Positions 8,152 through 16,725 are shown, numbered from the stretch's first letter. The stretch is DNA of 64,000 bases from Rossellomorea vietnamensis (GCF_001305855.1 NZ_LIXZ01000005.1:102412-166411); one strand, 5' to 3'. The notes: generated by a model from the letters alone, not told the origin. Numbers and translations: made by a program.

Positions 8152-8304
8152 ATGGTGAATCTCTTGAAAAAAAATTCATTCAGGCAATTTTCAAGGTTGA
8201 TATACACGATTGGTACTATGATGACCGTAGTTGCCTTCACTGTCTCTTATTTCCAAACGAAAACAATCATTAAAGCAATTAAGAAATATAGTCCGTACAA
8301 TTAA
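8152..8304 (+). CDS. Possible 50-residue single-pass membrane protein
   Basis: A short frame from ATG 8152 to TAA 8304. It encodes a basic N-terminus (LLKKNSFRQFSRL), one hydrophobic segment (IYTIGTMMTVVAFTVSYF) and a basic tail (TKTIIKAIKKYSPYN), a plausible positive-inside small membrane protein. The ribosome site is weak; GTG 8155 and TTG 8164 are alternative starts. An overlapping frame from ATG 8133 has a GGGG tract nearby but a less protein-like product. No family recognised. Confidence 0.4.
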   Translation: MVNLLKKNSFRQFSRLIYTIGTMMTVVAFTVSYFQTKTIIKAIKKYSPYN

Positions 8305-8372
8305 GGTTATCGGTTGCAATATGATCTTATTCCTTAGACAATAAACATGTACATAGATGAGGAGGGATTCTA

Positions 8373-8894
8373 TTGAAGTTAGTAGGAAAAAAAATCATTC
8401 AATTGGTCAGTGCCGATTTCGAAGACCTAGAGCTGTGGTATCCGGTCCTGCGTTTGCGGGAAGAGGGGGCGACGGTCCATATTGTCGGAGAAAAGGCAAA
8501 TGAGGAATATATCGGGAAATATGGTGTGCCGATTGCTTCTGAATACGCATTTAAAGACATAACGCCCGAAGACTATGATGCCATACTTGTTCCTGGAGGC
8601 TGGTCCCCTGATAAACTTCGTCGGTATGAAGAGGTCATTGACATGGTGAAATCCATGGATGATCGTAAGAAACCGATCGGTCAAATCTGCCATGCCGGCT
8701 GGGTGTTGATTTCAGCAAAGATCCTTCAGGGGGTAAAAGTCACAAGCACACCAGGAATAAAGGATGATATGGAAAATGCAGGGGCTATCTGGCTAAATGA
8801 GCCGGTGGTGACAGACGGCCATATCGTTTCCAGCCGAAGACCACCGGATCTGCCTGATTATATGAGAGAATTCATTGACGTGCTCGCTAAATGA
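8373..8894 (+). CDS. DJ-1/PfpI family protein (YfkM/YraA-like)
   Basis: A 173-residue protein filling one DJ-1/PfpI domain. The nucleophile elbow is GQICHAGWVL (Cys near residue 109), with the acidic partner in VPGGWSPDKLR. Relatives in B. subtilis (YfkM, YraA) are stress proteins; the superfamily includes proteases and glyoxalase/deglycase-like enzymes. TTG 8373 is the start, with GGAGGGA at 8361-8367. It is monocistronic, ending in a terminator shared with the convergent holin gene. Confidence 0.85.
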   Translation: MKLVGKKIIQLVSADFEDLELWYPVLRLREEGATVHIVGEKANEEYIGKYGVPIASEYAFKDITPEDYDAILVPGGWSPDKLRRYEEVIDMVKSMDDRKKPIGQICHAGWVLISAKILQGVKVTSTPGIKDDMENAGAIWLNEPVVTDGHIVSSRRPPDLPDYMREFIDVLAK

Positions 8895-8899
8895 TGAAA

Positions 8900-8956
8900 A
8901 ACGGACTGACCAAGGAAACTGATTGATCGTTACCTGTGGACCAGTCCGTTCTTTTC
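8900..8956. terminator. Shared terminator between convergent genes
   Basis: AACGGACTG pairs with CAGTCCGTT, with further inner pairing, and is followed by TCTTTTCTTT. Confidence 0.75.
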
Positions 8957-8957
8957 T

Positions 8958-9263
8958 TTATTTCTTCTTATCTCTCTTATTTCGATCATTCACCCTTTCG
9001 AAAAAGGTCTGTTTCACAGATTGATGAGTGGTGATGGCAGCCCCCGTTGCAATAAACCCATTTGCAATGCCATTAAAGTCAAACCCGAGCGTCCAACCGC
9101 TCGCTCCAACCCCTACCAATAGAAGAATCCAAATGATGAGCCAGTCCGGGATATGAGGGGTCTTCTTTAATGCATACCCCAGCACCCATAATACGGGAAC
9201 GAGCACGGTGACTTGAGGGTCAATGGAAATGCCGCTTAATAAGTTTTCGATCAAGTTGTCCAC
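8958..9263 (-). CDS. Phage-holin-family small membrane protein
   Basis: A 101-residue protein with two or three hydrophobic stretches (VTVLVPVLWVLGYAL, WLIIWILLLVGVGASGW, IANGFIATGAAI) separated by KKTPHIPDW and ending in a charged tail (NDRNKRDKKK). This is the layout I associate with Bacillus phage holins of the Phage_holin_5_2 type. No endolysin, spanin or other phage gene is adjacent, so it is either a domesticated or relic holin or a host protein of the same fold. A lytic role is not supported by context. Confidence 0.7.
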   Translation of the reverse strand: MDNLIENLLSGISIDPQVTVLVPVLWVLGYALKKTPHIPDWLIIWILLLVGVGASGWTLGFDFNGIANGFIATGAAITTHQSVKQTFFERVNDRNKRDKKK

Positions 9264-9440
9264 TCCCTATAATGATAAATGACTTCTATATAGCTTATTC
9301 ACAACCCTGGGAGCTTAATGACAACCAGTTTGGATGTACGGCAAAAAAAACGATAGGGTGCAGACCAACCTTTAAAGTGACACGGGAATTGTTCAATGAT
9401 ATTATATTGATTGACCTATAATAAAAAGGAGCTGTTAAAT

Positions 9441-9878
9441 ATGGCGAAAAAAGGATACATACACTTCCAAACAGGTGAAAAAATTGAATTTGATTTATTT
9501 CCAAATGAAGCACCTGGAACAGTGGCGAACTTTGAAAAATTGGCAAACGAAGGTTTTTATAACGGTCTAAGCTTTCACCGTGTCATCCCTGGTTTCGTAA
9601 GCCAAGGAGGATGCCCTAACGGTAACGGTACGGGTGGCCCTGGTTACACAATCAAATGTGAAACAGAAGGAAATCCACATAAGCATGAAGAAGGTTCTTT
9701 ATCTATGGCCCATGCTGGTAAAGATACAGGAGGAAGCCAATTCTTCATCGTACATGAGCCGCAGCCTCACCTAAACGGCGTTCATACTGTCTTCGGTAAA
9801 GTGACTTCAGGGATCGACATCGCCAAATCAATGAAAAACGGCGACGTAATGGAGAAAGTCGAAGTATTTGATGCTTAA
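9441..9878 (+). CDS. ppiB: Peptidyl-prolyl cis-trans isomerase B (cyclophilin)
   Basis: A 145-residue cytosolic cyclophilin. Core motifs are [14 protein letters not shown], the hinge GGSQFFIV and [12 protein letters not shown], with the catalytic Arg in FHRV. It accelerates proline isomerisation during folding. ATG 9441 is set by AAAAGGAGC (9424-9432); an upstream in-frame start at 9411 is not supported. Length matches B. subtilis PpiB closely. Confidence 0.95.
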   Translation: MAKKGYIHFQTGEKIEFDLFPNEAPGTVANFEKLANEGFYNGLSFHRVIPGFVSQGGCPNGNGTGGPGYTIKCETEGNPHKHEEGSLSMAHAGKDTGGSQFFIVHEPQPHLNGVHTVFGKVTSGIDIAKSMKNGDVMEKVEVFDA

Positions 9879-9883
9879 TAGTT

Positions 9884-9899
9884 GAGGGACGGACCTTCG
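9884..9899. repeat. Half copy of the GGGACGGACCT hairpin repeat
   Basis: GAGGGACGGACCTTCG just after the ppiB stop matches one arm of the hairpins at 23604 and 29369, but the second arm is absent. Confidence 0.5.
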
Positions 9900-9946
9900 T
9901 TCGCACGCATCATCCTGAATCCTTTCACCTTGATGAAAAACAACAG

Positions 9947-9975
9947 TTGAAATAATTCAATTGATGTTGTATCAT
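9947..9975 (+). promoter_or_regulatory. SigA-type promoter of the 6S-like RNA
   Basis: TTGAAA (9947-9952) and TATCAT (9970-9975) are separated by 17 bases, predicting transcription from about 9982. Confidence 0.6.
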
Positions 9976-9981
9976 ACTAAT

Positions 9982-10165
9982 ACAGGCTGCGTTGTACGTA
10001 ATCATAACGAAGTTTTAACCTTTAAACTGTAATAGGGAGTTTTACATCGAAGTTGGAATGTCAAGCCTCCACGATTGAGGACGACAGGAAACCTTCTGCA
10101 AACACCCACTTTGAGGAGTGGTGGTTTAAAACTTTCTTATATCAAATTACGGCAACTGTGGCTCA
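9982..10165 (+). ncRNA. 6S-like regulatory RNA
   Basis: The interval folds like 6S RNA. A long closing stem pairs 9984-10002 with 10146-10163 (CGTAAT with ATTACG and GTTG with CAAC, extended by G-U pairs). A large central bubble follows; its 3' side carries a small hairpin (CCACT / AGTGG, near 10110-10130), and an apical stem pairs CCTC with GAGG. 6S RNA mimics an open promoter and sequesters SigA-RNA polymerase. A promoter precedes it and a terminator follows at 10183. The assignment rests on structure read by eye; a 70-residue frame inside it is judged non-coding. Confidence 0.65.
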
Positions 10166-10182
10166 TAATTTTTAGTATCTCA

Positions 10183-10214
10183 AGTCAGTTCCCAATCGGG
10201 GGCTGGCTTTTTTA
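10183..10214 (+). terminator. Intrinsic terminator of the 6S-like transcript
   Basis: An 11-bp stem (AGTCAGTTCCC / GGGGGCTGGCT, with G-U pairs) and loop AATC are followed by a T-run. Confidence 0.8.
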
Positions 10215-10278
10215 TTTTTGTATTTCCTTGCATGAAATTCAGGCATCACCATTTTTTGAAAATCATTCAAACCAAAAA

Positions 10279-10385
10279 GACTGAATCCAAAAATGATGGA
10301 TTCAGTCTCTGTATGAACATATCGAGGCCCCTCCCGTCCGTACATGGTTAAGTGTCCCGCAACAAGCGAATGTCCGGGAGAGGCT
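10279..10385 (-). terminator. Two hairpins downstream of the MtnX-like gene
   Basis: GACTGAATCCA / TGGATTCAGTC (10279-10307) is followed on the minus strand by TTTTTGG, a good terminator for the minus-strand gene. A second inverted repeat has arms near 10326-10335 and 10374-10383 (CTCCCG / CGGGAG). No coding frame is credible in 10215-10425. Confidence 0.6.
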
Positions 10386-10425
10386 AATTAAGTGTATCAT
10401 GCATGATATAAATGTGCAAAGTGAT

Positions 10426-11076
10426 TTACTGTAATACACCTCTATCTGTCAAGTAACGGTCTATTTCATGAAAGTCATTTACTTTAATAAACGGGATTCC
10501 GAGTTCCCAAAGGATACTCTGTAATGCCTTCATGGCAAAGGTGACATCAGCCACTTCAGCAGGGTGGCTATCCGGTTCGCTATCACCGGCAAAGTAAATC
10601 GTATCGTACTCTTCTTTCAGCTCAGCAATCACTTTGGATTTATTAATCCCATATCGCTCTGAGTAATGGGGATGATCAGGGTCGATATTCATATGTACAT
10701 TCTTGTCCTGATAATAGCCTTCATTTGAGAATACTTTAACATCTGTGATTCCGTGTTTTTGAAGAATATGGTGGATATAATAATCCGTTCCCGCACTAAG
10801 GATATAGAAATCTCCTCCTTGAGCTTGGACTTTACGGATGAAGGAAGTGACATGTTCATCGATATCCAATGAATGGATATCCTCTATGATTTGAGTTTCG
10901 TCTTGATGAATCGATGAAAAGACGGTAGTCAAAAAATCGATGTCCTTCATTTCACCTGCCTTCCATTTGGTAAACAAAGCAGCTCCTTCATGAAAATATT
11001 TCTCCAGGACGAGATGGTAAAAATCCTTTTTAGAAATGGTTCCATCGAAGTCTGAAACAAATGCCCATTTTTTCAT
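10426..11076 (-). CDS. HAD-family phosphatase, MtnX-like
   Basis: A 216-residue HAD phosphatase. Motif I is FVSDFDGTIS with two catalytic Asp, motif II is YILSAGTD, and motif III/IV is a Lys (INKSKV) and FAGDSEPDSHPA. It resembles MtnX (2-hydroxy-3-keto-5-methylthiopentenyl-1-phosphate phosphatase of methionine salvage). No other methionine-salvage gene is nearby, so a generic phosphatase role is equally possible. A GAGGAAAAGC-type RBS precedes the start on the minus strand. Confidence 0.75.
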   Translation of the reverse strand: MKKWAFVSDFDGTISKKDFYHLVLEKYFHEGAALFTKWKAGEMKDIDFLTTVFSSIHQDETQIIEDIHSLDIDEHVTSFIRKVQAQGGDFYILSAGTDYYIHHILQKHGITDVKVFSNEGYYQDKNVHMNIDPDHPHYSERYGINKSKVIAELKEEYDTIYFAGDSEPDSHPAEVADVTFAMKALQSILWELGIPFIKVNDFHEIDRYLTDRGVLQ

Positions 11077-11190
11077 AGCTTTTCCTCCTCGTAATTAATG
11101 TAGTCGATTGTATCATGAATAAGTTGGGAGAAGAAAGGTTTGAGATTAACTATAGTATAATTATGTAAACTAAAGATCCTTATTAAAAAT

Positions 11191-11213
11191 CACCCTGCTT
11201 ACAGCAAGGTGAC
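11191..11213 (-). terminator. Terminator for the DUF948 gene
   Basis: TCACCCTGCT / AGCAAGGTGA with loop TAC; the minus-strand tail reads ATTTTTAA. Confidence 0.75.
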
Positions 11214-11219
11214 AGAACA

Positions 11220-11516
11220 CTACTTTTTCATACTCTTAACAAATTCTTTTACTACTTCGGGCGTACGTTTTACCTCTTGAATGGTGCCTGTAAAAGTGGA
11301 CTTTTTATATTGGATATCACTTTGGATCTCTCCCTGTGTTTCCTGAAGCTGAGTTGCTTCTGAAGAGATTTTATCCATCCTCGATTGAATATTGGCTACC
11401 GTTTGATTCATTTCATTCACAATGGGACGTGTAGTCTTGAGGGTCCTCATTACTGCTACACCAAGCATAATCAGGGCAATAACAAATAAGGCAATACTTG
11501 CATATACAATCCACAT
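11220..11516 (-). CDS. DUF948 family membrane-anchored protein (YtxG-like)
   Basis: A 98-residue protein: an N-terminal TM helix (IVYASIALFVIALIMLGVAV) followed by a long amphipathic/coiled-coil region (TRPIVNEMNQTVANIQSRMDK and onward). This is the DUF948 layout, related to B. subtilis general-stress protein YtxG. It probably sits at the membrane with its coiled coil in the cytoplasm. GAGGTGAAAT on the minus strand is the RBS. Confidence 0.75.
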   Translation of the reverse strand: MWIVYASIALFVIALIMLGVAVMRTLKTTRPIVNEMNQTVANIQSRMDKISSEATQLQETQGEIQSDIQYKKSTFTGTIQEVKRTPEVVKEFVKSMKK

Positions 11517-11667
11517 ATTGATTTCACCTCGTTTTACTCTGTTTTTAGTTATATTCCCTAATAGTATTGAAAATAACGCAATAATTTATTTTATCCTTCT
11601 GGTTTACTATTTCACATATAGCTAGTAATCTAAACTATAAGTTGAATACTTTAAGGGAGAGATGAGA

Positions 11668-12459
11668 GTGATCAAAGCCATCCTGTTTGATTTAGATGAT
11701 ACTTTATTATGGGACTCGAAAAGCATTGAAAAAGCTTTCAAAGCAACATGCGATTATGCACACCAGAAGGCAGGGGCAAATCCCCAAGCACTTGAGTCAA
11801 GCGTCAGGGAAGCTGCCAGGGAGCTGTATGCAACATATGATACATATGAGTTCACACAGAATATTGGAATCAATCCTTTTGAAGGCCTTTGGGGAGATTT
11901 CCTGGATGAACATGATGAGAACTTCCTTAAAATGAAAGAAACCGTCCCATCATATCGCAAAGAATCATGGACCAGGGGCTTGAATTCTCTGGGCATAACG
12001 GATTCCGTACTTGGTGAAGAATTATCCGAGAAATTTCGTCAGGAAAGAAAACAACGGCCTTATGTATATGAAGATACGTTCCTTGTATTAAATGAAATGA
12101 AGGAAAACTACCAACTGTTGTTATTAACGAATGGTTCTCCTCATTTACAAAATACGAAGCTGGATAAAACCCCTGAACTTCTCCCTTATTTTCAAGAAAT
12201 CATCATCTCCGGGGATATCGGGAAAGGAAAACCGGATCCTGCGATGTTCCATCATGCATTAGAGAGGCTGAGCCTTCATAAAGATGAAGTAATCATGGTT
12301 GGAGATAACTTAAACACAGATATCCTGGGGGCTTCAAGGCTGGGTATCAAAACGATATGGATTAATCGGCGGGGACAAACACCCCAAAAGGTTGTCCCGG
12401 ATTATGAAGTGAAGGAACTGCGGGAAGTTCCCCGGATTGTCAAGAACATCATCAAATAG
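11668..12459 (+). CDS. HAD-superfamily hydrolase (subfamily IA, YsaA-like)
   Basis: A 263-residue HAD hydrolase. Motif I is ILFDLDDTLL, motif II LLLTNGSP, motif III Lys in GKGKPDPAMF, and motif IV MVGDNLNTDILGA. The alpha-helical C1 cap lies between motifs I and II, as in phosphoglycolate-phosphatase-like enzymes. The GTG at 11668 is preferred over ATG 11662 because AAGGGAGAG (11652-11660) lies about 7 bases from the GTG but abuts the ATG. It probably dephosphorylates small metabolites; the substrate is unknown. Confidence 0.85.
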   Translation: MIKAILFDLDDTLLWDSKSIEKAFKATCDYAHQKAGANPQALESSVREAARELYATYDTYEFTQNIGINPFEGLWGDFLDEHDENFLKMKETVPSYRKESWTRGLNSLGITDSVLGEELSEKFRQERKQRPYVYEDTFLVLNEMKENYQLLLLTNGSPHLQNTKLDKTPELLPYFQEIIISGDIGKGKPDPAMFHHALERLSLHKDEVIMVGDNLNTDILGASRLGIKTIWINRRGQTPQKVVPDYEVKELREVPRIVKNIIK

Positions 12460-12463
12460 CAGC

Positions 12464-12501
12464 TAGAGAGGCTTCGAATTGTCGGTGCCTCTCTATTTAT
12501 T
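12464..12501 (+). terminator. Intrinsic terminator
   Basis: TAGAGAGGC pairs with GCCTCTCTA and is followed by TTTATT. Confidence 0.75.
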
Positions 12502-12624
12502 AGGTTCATCAGTCATAATAGTCCATTCCCATTCATACTATTCACCTAAGTCCCACCTGCGGACATACAGGGGAGAAAGCAGGTGGAGGAGGAAACGATC
12601 TCATTCTAAGGGGAGGTATTTCTA

Positions 12625-13071
12625 ATGGGAAATGGAATACATCATGTGAATGTCAATGCATCGCGATCAGATGTATGGACCTTTATTCGTGATATAAATG
12701 CTTGGGCTCCACTTGTGCCGGGATATAAGGAGCATACCATTTATTCTGATAATCAATCGACGTGGAAATTCACTGTTCATTATGGGGTGGTGACAAAAAA
12801 GATCCATGTGAATGTGAGAATTACAGATTGGAAGGAACCATCAGAAGTGAAGTTCACGTTACAGGGTATCAATCAAAGGTTCACGGGTGCAGGATATTTC
12901 AAAGCGGATGAAGTAAACACCGCTATAACAAGAATGACAGGAAGCTTATCCATTGAATCCACAAGCCCAGTGGCAAAGGTCCTGCAAAACGCATTCGATA
13001 AAATGGTTGCTGAACTTACCAGGGAATTAACGATTGCTATGGGAGAGGTCATTGAAAGAAATAAAATCTGA
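12625..13071 (+). CDS. SRPBCC (CoxG/START-like) protein
   Basis: A 148-residue single-domain protein with the SRPBCC pattern: N-terminal strand and helix (VNVNASRSDVWTFIRDINAWAPLVPGY), an antiparallel sheet, and a long C-terminal helix (KVLQNAFDKMVAELTRELTIAMGE). It resembles CoxG-family proteins, some of which accompany CO dehydrogenases, but no such enzyme is nearby. A hydrophobic-ligand binding role is only a family inference. AAGGGGAGGT precedes the ATG. Confidence 0.8.
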   Translation: MGNGIHHVNVNASRSDVWTFIRDINAWAPLVPGYKEHTIYSDNQSTWKFTVHYGVVTKKIHVNVRITDWKEPSEVKFTLQGINQRFTGAGYFKADEVNTAITRMTGSLSIESTSPVAKVLQNAFDKMVAELTRELTIAMGEVIERNKI

Positions 13072-13232
13072 GGCAAGTCAATTTTCACTCATGCTCCAAA
13101 TAAATGATGGAATATTCGCTTGTGTGATATAATGACTTATTTGAGCAAGTGAATTGTTAGTTGTAGAAGAAATACATACACTATAAAGTACATAGAAGAG
13201 AAATCTGTATCACGATAAAAAGGGGTCTAACC

Positions 13233-15812
13233 ATGCAAAAGCTTCACATACTTCGAGAAGAAGCAATAGAGGAAACGAAACAGAAAATCGAGGAAGATAT
13301 CACACTTTTCCTGGAGAAACACGAAGAGTGTCCTTCATTTAAGGATTATTTGAAGGAAAGGAGTGCTTTCTTTCATCAAATATGGCTGAATATTTGGCTT
13401 AATAAAGTAACCAATGATGTCTTGCGGAGTCATAAAAAAGCTTTTCTCAGAGAGAAAGGCTACGATATTGAAGGTACGGATAAGAAATTGATCAACAAAT
13501 TGTTCAGAAATGAAATCAGAGAGTATCAGCCTTTCCATATCTTAAACTGGATACAGGACAAACCCATATCAGAAGAAGATTGGAAAGAACGCCATCAAGA
13601 GGTTCGAAAGGCGTTTATTAAGAATAAAGAAGAAAAAAAGCAGGCTTTTCTTCAAAAAGAGAGTCAAAAAAAGATTCTTTCTTTCATCAGCCAACAAATG
13701 GAAAGGTTAGAGACTCACTGGTATGTGGAATTACGATGGATATTCGCTAATAAATGCATGAACGATATCCGAACCAAAACAAAATACCGATCTGTTGAAC
13801 CGTATATGCTGGAAGAGAAATTAGAAGAAGAAGGACGCTATACAAAGGAATACTTTGTCACCGTTTCTGATTTTTTAACAGAATTCACCGGGTCAATTCA
13901 CAAAAAAAGTGAACATTGGGATGGACATTTATGGGAATATGAAACGTATTACTATCCGTATGAACGCTTTGTCTATTACCACATAGAGCAGGTGGTGTAT
14001 CGGTCTCTCTTCGAACACATGCCCGAAGAATTGAGGAAGGGATATCTGACCGTGTACGGTGAGGAGCTCACAGAAGAAAGGCTGAGCAGACTCAGTCATC
14101 ACTTTCTTTTGACGCTGAAATCGAACTTTTTTACCCTGATTCAAGAGGAGTATATTCAAGATTTACACAGACTTACAGAAATCCCTTTTAATACAGCTGT
14201 TCACCTTTCCTTATATGAAAAGGATCTCGAGAAGCGGGAGGCAAGAAAAGCAGCTGAACTGGCTGAATTAAAACGGAAGCAAGAGGAAGAGGAACGAATA
14301 CTGGAAGAGATATTTGGTAGGGAATATAGTCCTTCGTTCAGAGGCGACATCCACTATATCCTCCATATCGGTGAAACCAATACCGGGAAAACACATCATG
14401 CAATCAGCCGTATGAAAGCAGCCCGGAGCGGTATGTATTTGGCACCACTTCGTTTACTCGCTCTGGAAGTATTCGATACATTGAATGCAGATGGCGTCCC
14501 ATGTAATTTGAAAACCGGGGAAGAAGAGAAAGAAGTCCCTGATGCACACCATGTTTCATCGACGGTTGAAATGTTTCGTGAAAGTGATGAATATGAAGTG
14601 ATCGTGATCGATGAGGCCCAGATGCTCGCCGATCAGGATAGGGGCTTCTCCTGGTATCGTGCCATTACAAAGGCGAGAGCCAAAGAGGTCCATATCATTG
14701 GAAGTGAAAATGTCCGGGATCTTCTGATGGGATTGGTCGGGGAAGATAACGTCGAGATTTATGAATACAAAAGAGACATCCCCCTTGAAGTTGAATCAAA
14801 AGAATTTCAATTGAGACATGCTAAAAAAGGAGACGCAGTCGTTTGTTTTTCAAGGAAGAAGGTGTTGGATACCGCTTCAAGATTACAAAATAACGGCCAT
14901 AAAGTCAGTATGATCTATGGAAGCATGCCTCCTGAAACGAGGAAGAGACAGATGATGCAGTTCATTAAGGGAAAAACGAATATGATTGTTGCGACCGATG
15001 CAATCGGTATGGGACTGAACCTGCCGATACGCAGGATCGTTTTCCTGGAAACGGATAAGTTTGATGGGACGAGGAGGAGAAGGCTGACCTCACAGGAAGT
15101 AAAGCAGATTGCCGGGCGCGCAGGGAGAAAAGGGATTTACAATGAGGGGAAAGTGGCTTTCTCGAAGGACATAAAAGTGATGAAGCAGCTTCTTGAAAAG
15201 CCTGACCAATCCCTCGAGACGTTTGCCATCGCACCTACAAGAGGCGTGTTTGAACGTTTTCAAAGACATTACCATGACATGGACACGTTCTTCTCTTTAT
15301 GGGACAAGTTCAACAGTCCATACGGTACGGAAAAAGCGACACTTTTTGAAGAAAGGGAACTATATGAATTAATCCGTGGAACGGATATTGAAGCCAAACT
15401 TTCATTAAATGATCTTTACGGCTTTCTCCATCTTCCTTTTTCCAAGAAAGAAACACAGTTAACGGAGCAGTGGCTACAGTGTATGCATGCCATTGTAGAA
15501 GATGAAGAGCTGCCTGAACCACAGTTGAAAAGCACGAATCTGGAGCAAAAGGAAGTTTCGTATAAAGCAGTCGGTCTACATCTTTTGTTTTTATACCGAT
15601 TGGGCAGACAGACGGAGGCTTACTATTGGGAACGAATCAGGAGTGAAATTGCCGATGGCGTTCACGAGAGCCTGCGGACAGAAGTCACAAGTTTAACACA
15701 AACATGTAAGCAATGCGGAAAGAAACTTCCCCCGAACTTCGGATTTCCTATCTGTGACCGCTGTCATGCTGCTAGGGTTAAAAGAAGGACGAAGGGGAAA
15801 CCCCGGTATTAG
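13233..15812 (+). CDS. Suv3-like superfamily 2 helicase with C-terminal zinc ribbon
   Basis: An 859-residue protein. Residues ~1-370 are a charged helical region without a recognisable domain. The SF2 core follows: motif I GETNTGKT (~380), motif II DEAQ (~460), and motif VI QIAGRAGRKG (~625). The motif I and APLRLLALE sequences are those of Suv3/SUPV3L1 RNA helicases rather than DEAD-box RhlB/CshA types. The tail has a CxxC...CxxC zinc ribbon (CKQCGKK, CDRCH). It is predicted to be an ATP-dependent RNA (or RNA/DNA) remodelling enzyme in the cytoplasm. It stands alone. Confidence 0.85.
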   Translation: MQKLHILREEAIEETKQKIEEDITLFLEKHEECPSFKDYLKERSAFFHQIWLNIWLNKVTNDVLRSHKKAFLREKGYDIEGTDKKLINKLFRNEIREYQPFHILNWIQDKPISEEDWKERHQEVRKAFIKNKEEKKQAFLQKESQKKILSFISQQMERLETHWYVELRWIFANKCMNDIRTKTKYRSVEPYMLEEKLEEEGRYTKEYFVTVSDFLTEFTGSIHKKSEHWDGHLWEYETYYYPYERFVYYHIEQVVYRSLFEHMPEELRKGYLTVYGEELTEERLSRLSHHFLLTLKSNFFTLIQEEYIQDLHRLTEIPFNTAVHLSLYEKDLEKREARKAAELAELKRKQEEEERILEEIFGREYSPSFRGDIHYILHIGETNTGKTHHAISRMKAARSGMYLAPLRLLALEVFDTLNADGVPCNLKTGEEEKEVPDAHHVSSTVEMFRESDEYEVIVIDEAQMLADQDRGFSWYRAITKARAKEVHIIGSENVRDLLMGLVGEDNVEIYEYKRDIPLEVESKEFQLRHAKKGDAVVCFSRKKVLDTASRLQNNGHKVSMIYGSMPPETRKRQMMQFIKGKTNMIVATDAIGMGLNLPIRRIVFLETDKFDGTRRRRLTSQEVKQIAGRAGRKGIYNEGKVAFSKDIKVMKQLLEKPDQSLETFAIAPTRGVFERFQRHYHDMDTFFSLWDKFNSPYGTEKATLFEERELYELIRGTDIEAKLSLNDLYGFLHLPFSKKETQLTEQWLQCMHAIVEDEELPEPQLKSTNLEQKEVSYKAVGLHLLFLYRLGRQTEAYYWERIRSEIADGVHESLRTEVTSLTQTCKQCGKKLPPNFGFPICDRCHAARVKRRTKGKPRY

Positions 15813-15898
15813 TAAATCCCTGAGCAAATCTCATGATAGATTAGTGGTTCTATGGTACGATCTAGTACGAATTGAAAACGATGATTGAGGTGGTAGGA

Positions 15899-16618
15899 TT
15901 GAAAATTGAAGTATGGTCAGATTATGTATGTCCGTTCTGCTATATAGGAAAACGTCATTTAGAGAAGGCACTGGAGGATTTCCCCCATAGGGATTCGGTT
16001 GAAATTGAATTCAAAAGTTTTGAACTCGATCCGGGCGCTCCGGTCAATACGGAATATAGTATTCAAGAGCTCCTTTCAAAAAAGTACGGAACATCTCTTG
16101 AGGAAGCTAAAAGCATGACCGATCGTATGAGTCAGCAAGCAGCCACTGTCGGACTTGATTTCCAGTTTGATTCAAGCATACCGACTAATACGTTTGAGGC
16201 TCACCGCCTGACTAAATATGCAAAAACAATAGGGAAGGAAGCGGAGATGACAGAAATCCTGCTGTATGCTCACTTTACCCTCTCTAAACATATAGGTGAC
16301 AGGGAAACCCTCGTGGAATTAGCGAAACAAGCTGGGCTGGGTGAAGAAGAGACGGTTGCCGTCCTTGAGGGAAGTGATTTCTCGGAAGAGGTTCGACGAG
16401 ACGAGGAAGAAGCGAGGCAAATCGGTGTACAAGGTGTGCCATTCTTTGTTATTAATCGTAAGTATGCCATTTCAGGGGCTCAACCAAGTGATGTATTCTT
16501 GAACTCCATACAAAAAGTGTGGGAAGAGGAAAATAAACCTTCAACTCTTCAGCCCCTTGGTACGGATGGGTTGGCATGTGATGAAAATGGATGTGAGATT
16601 CCTCCATCCAAGTCATGA
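15899..16618 (+). CDS. DsbA-family oxidoreductase, FrnE-like
   Basis: A 239-residue thioredoxin-fold protein with an N-terminal CPFC active site (WSDYVCPFCYIGKRHLE), an inserted helical domain, and the cis-Pro loop VQGVPFFVINRKYAISGAQ. There is no signal peptide, so it is cytosolic like FrnE/2-hydroxychromene isomerase-type members. TTG 15899 is preferred: GAGGTGG lies 5 bases upstream and the product then starts at the usual KIEVWSDYVCPFC. A C-terminal Cys pair (CDENGC) could be an extra redox or metal site. Confidence 0.85.
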   Translation: MKIEVWSDYVCPFCYIGKRHLEKALEDFPHRDSVEIEFKSFELDPGAPVNTEYSIQELLSKKYGTSLEEAKSMTDRMSQQAATVGLDFQFDSSIPTNTFEAHRLTKYAKTIGKEAEMTEILLYAHFTLSKHIGDRETLVELAKQAGLGEEETVAVLEGSDFSEEVRRDEEEARQIGVQGVPFFVINRKYAISGAQPSDVFLNSIQKVWEEENKPSTLQPLGTDGLACDENGCEIPPSKS

Positions 16619-16647
16619 TCTCAAAGCATTTATAACGAAACCAAAAA

Positions 16648-16681
16648 ACAAGCGGGAGAACTTTATCCCGCTTGTTTTTTT
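16648..16681 (+). terminator. Intrinsic terminator
   Basis: ACAAGCGGGA / TCCCGCTTGT with an 8-base loop and a T-run. Confidence 0.9.
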
Positions 16682-16691
16682 AGTTTTCATC

Positions 16692-16722
16692 AAGCTCCAG
16701 CGGCTCGAGGTCGCTGGAGCTT
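16692..16722. repeat. 11-bp inverted repeat without T-run
   Basis: AAGCTCCAGCG / CGCTGGAGCTT around 9 bases (GCTCGAGGT). It resembles short dispersed intergenic hairpins seen in Bacillaceae genomes and may also help end minus-strand ylbC transcripts. Confidence 0.55.
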
Positions 16723-16725
16723 ATG

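Noticed and set aside
8958..9263. Prophage island around the holin gene
   Set aside because: Neighbours on both sides are ordinary chromosomal genes; no integrase, structural or lysis gene is present.
10075..10284. 70-residue open frame downstream of ppiB
   Set aside because: It lies within the 6S-like RNA and its terminator, has no RBS and gives an unremarkable peptide.
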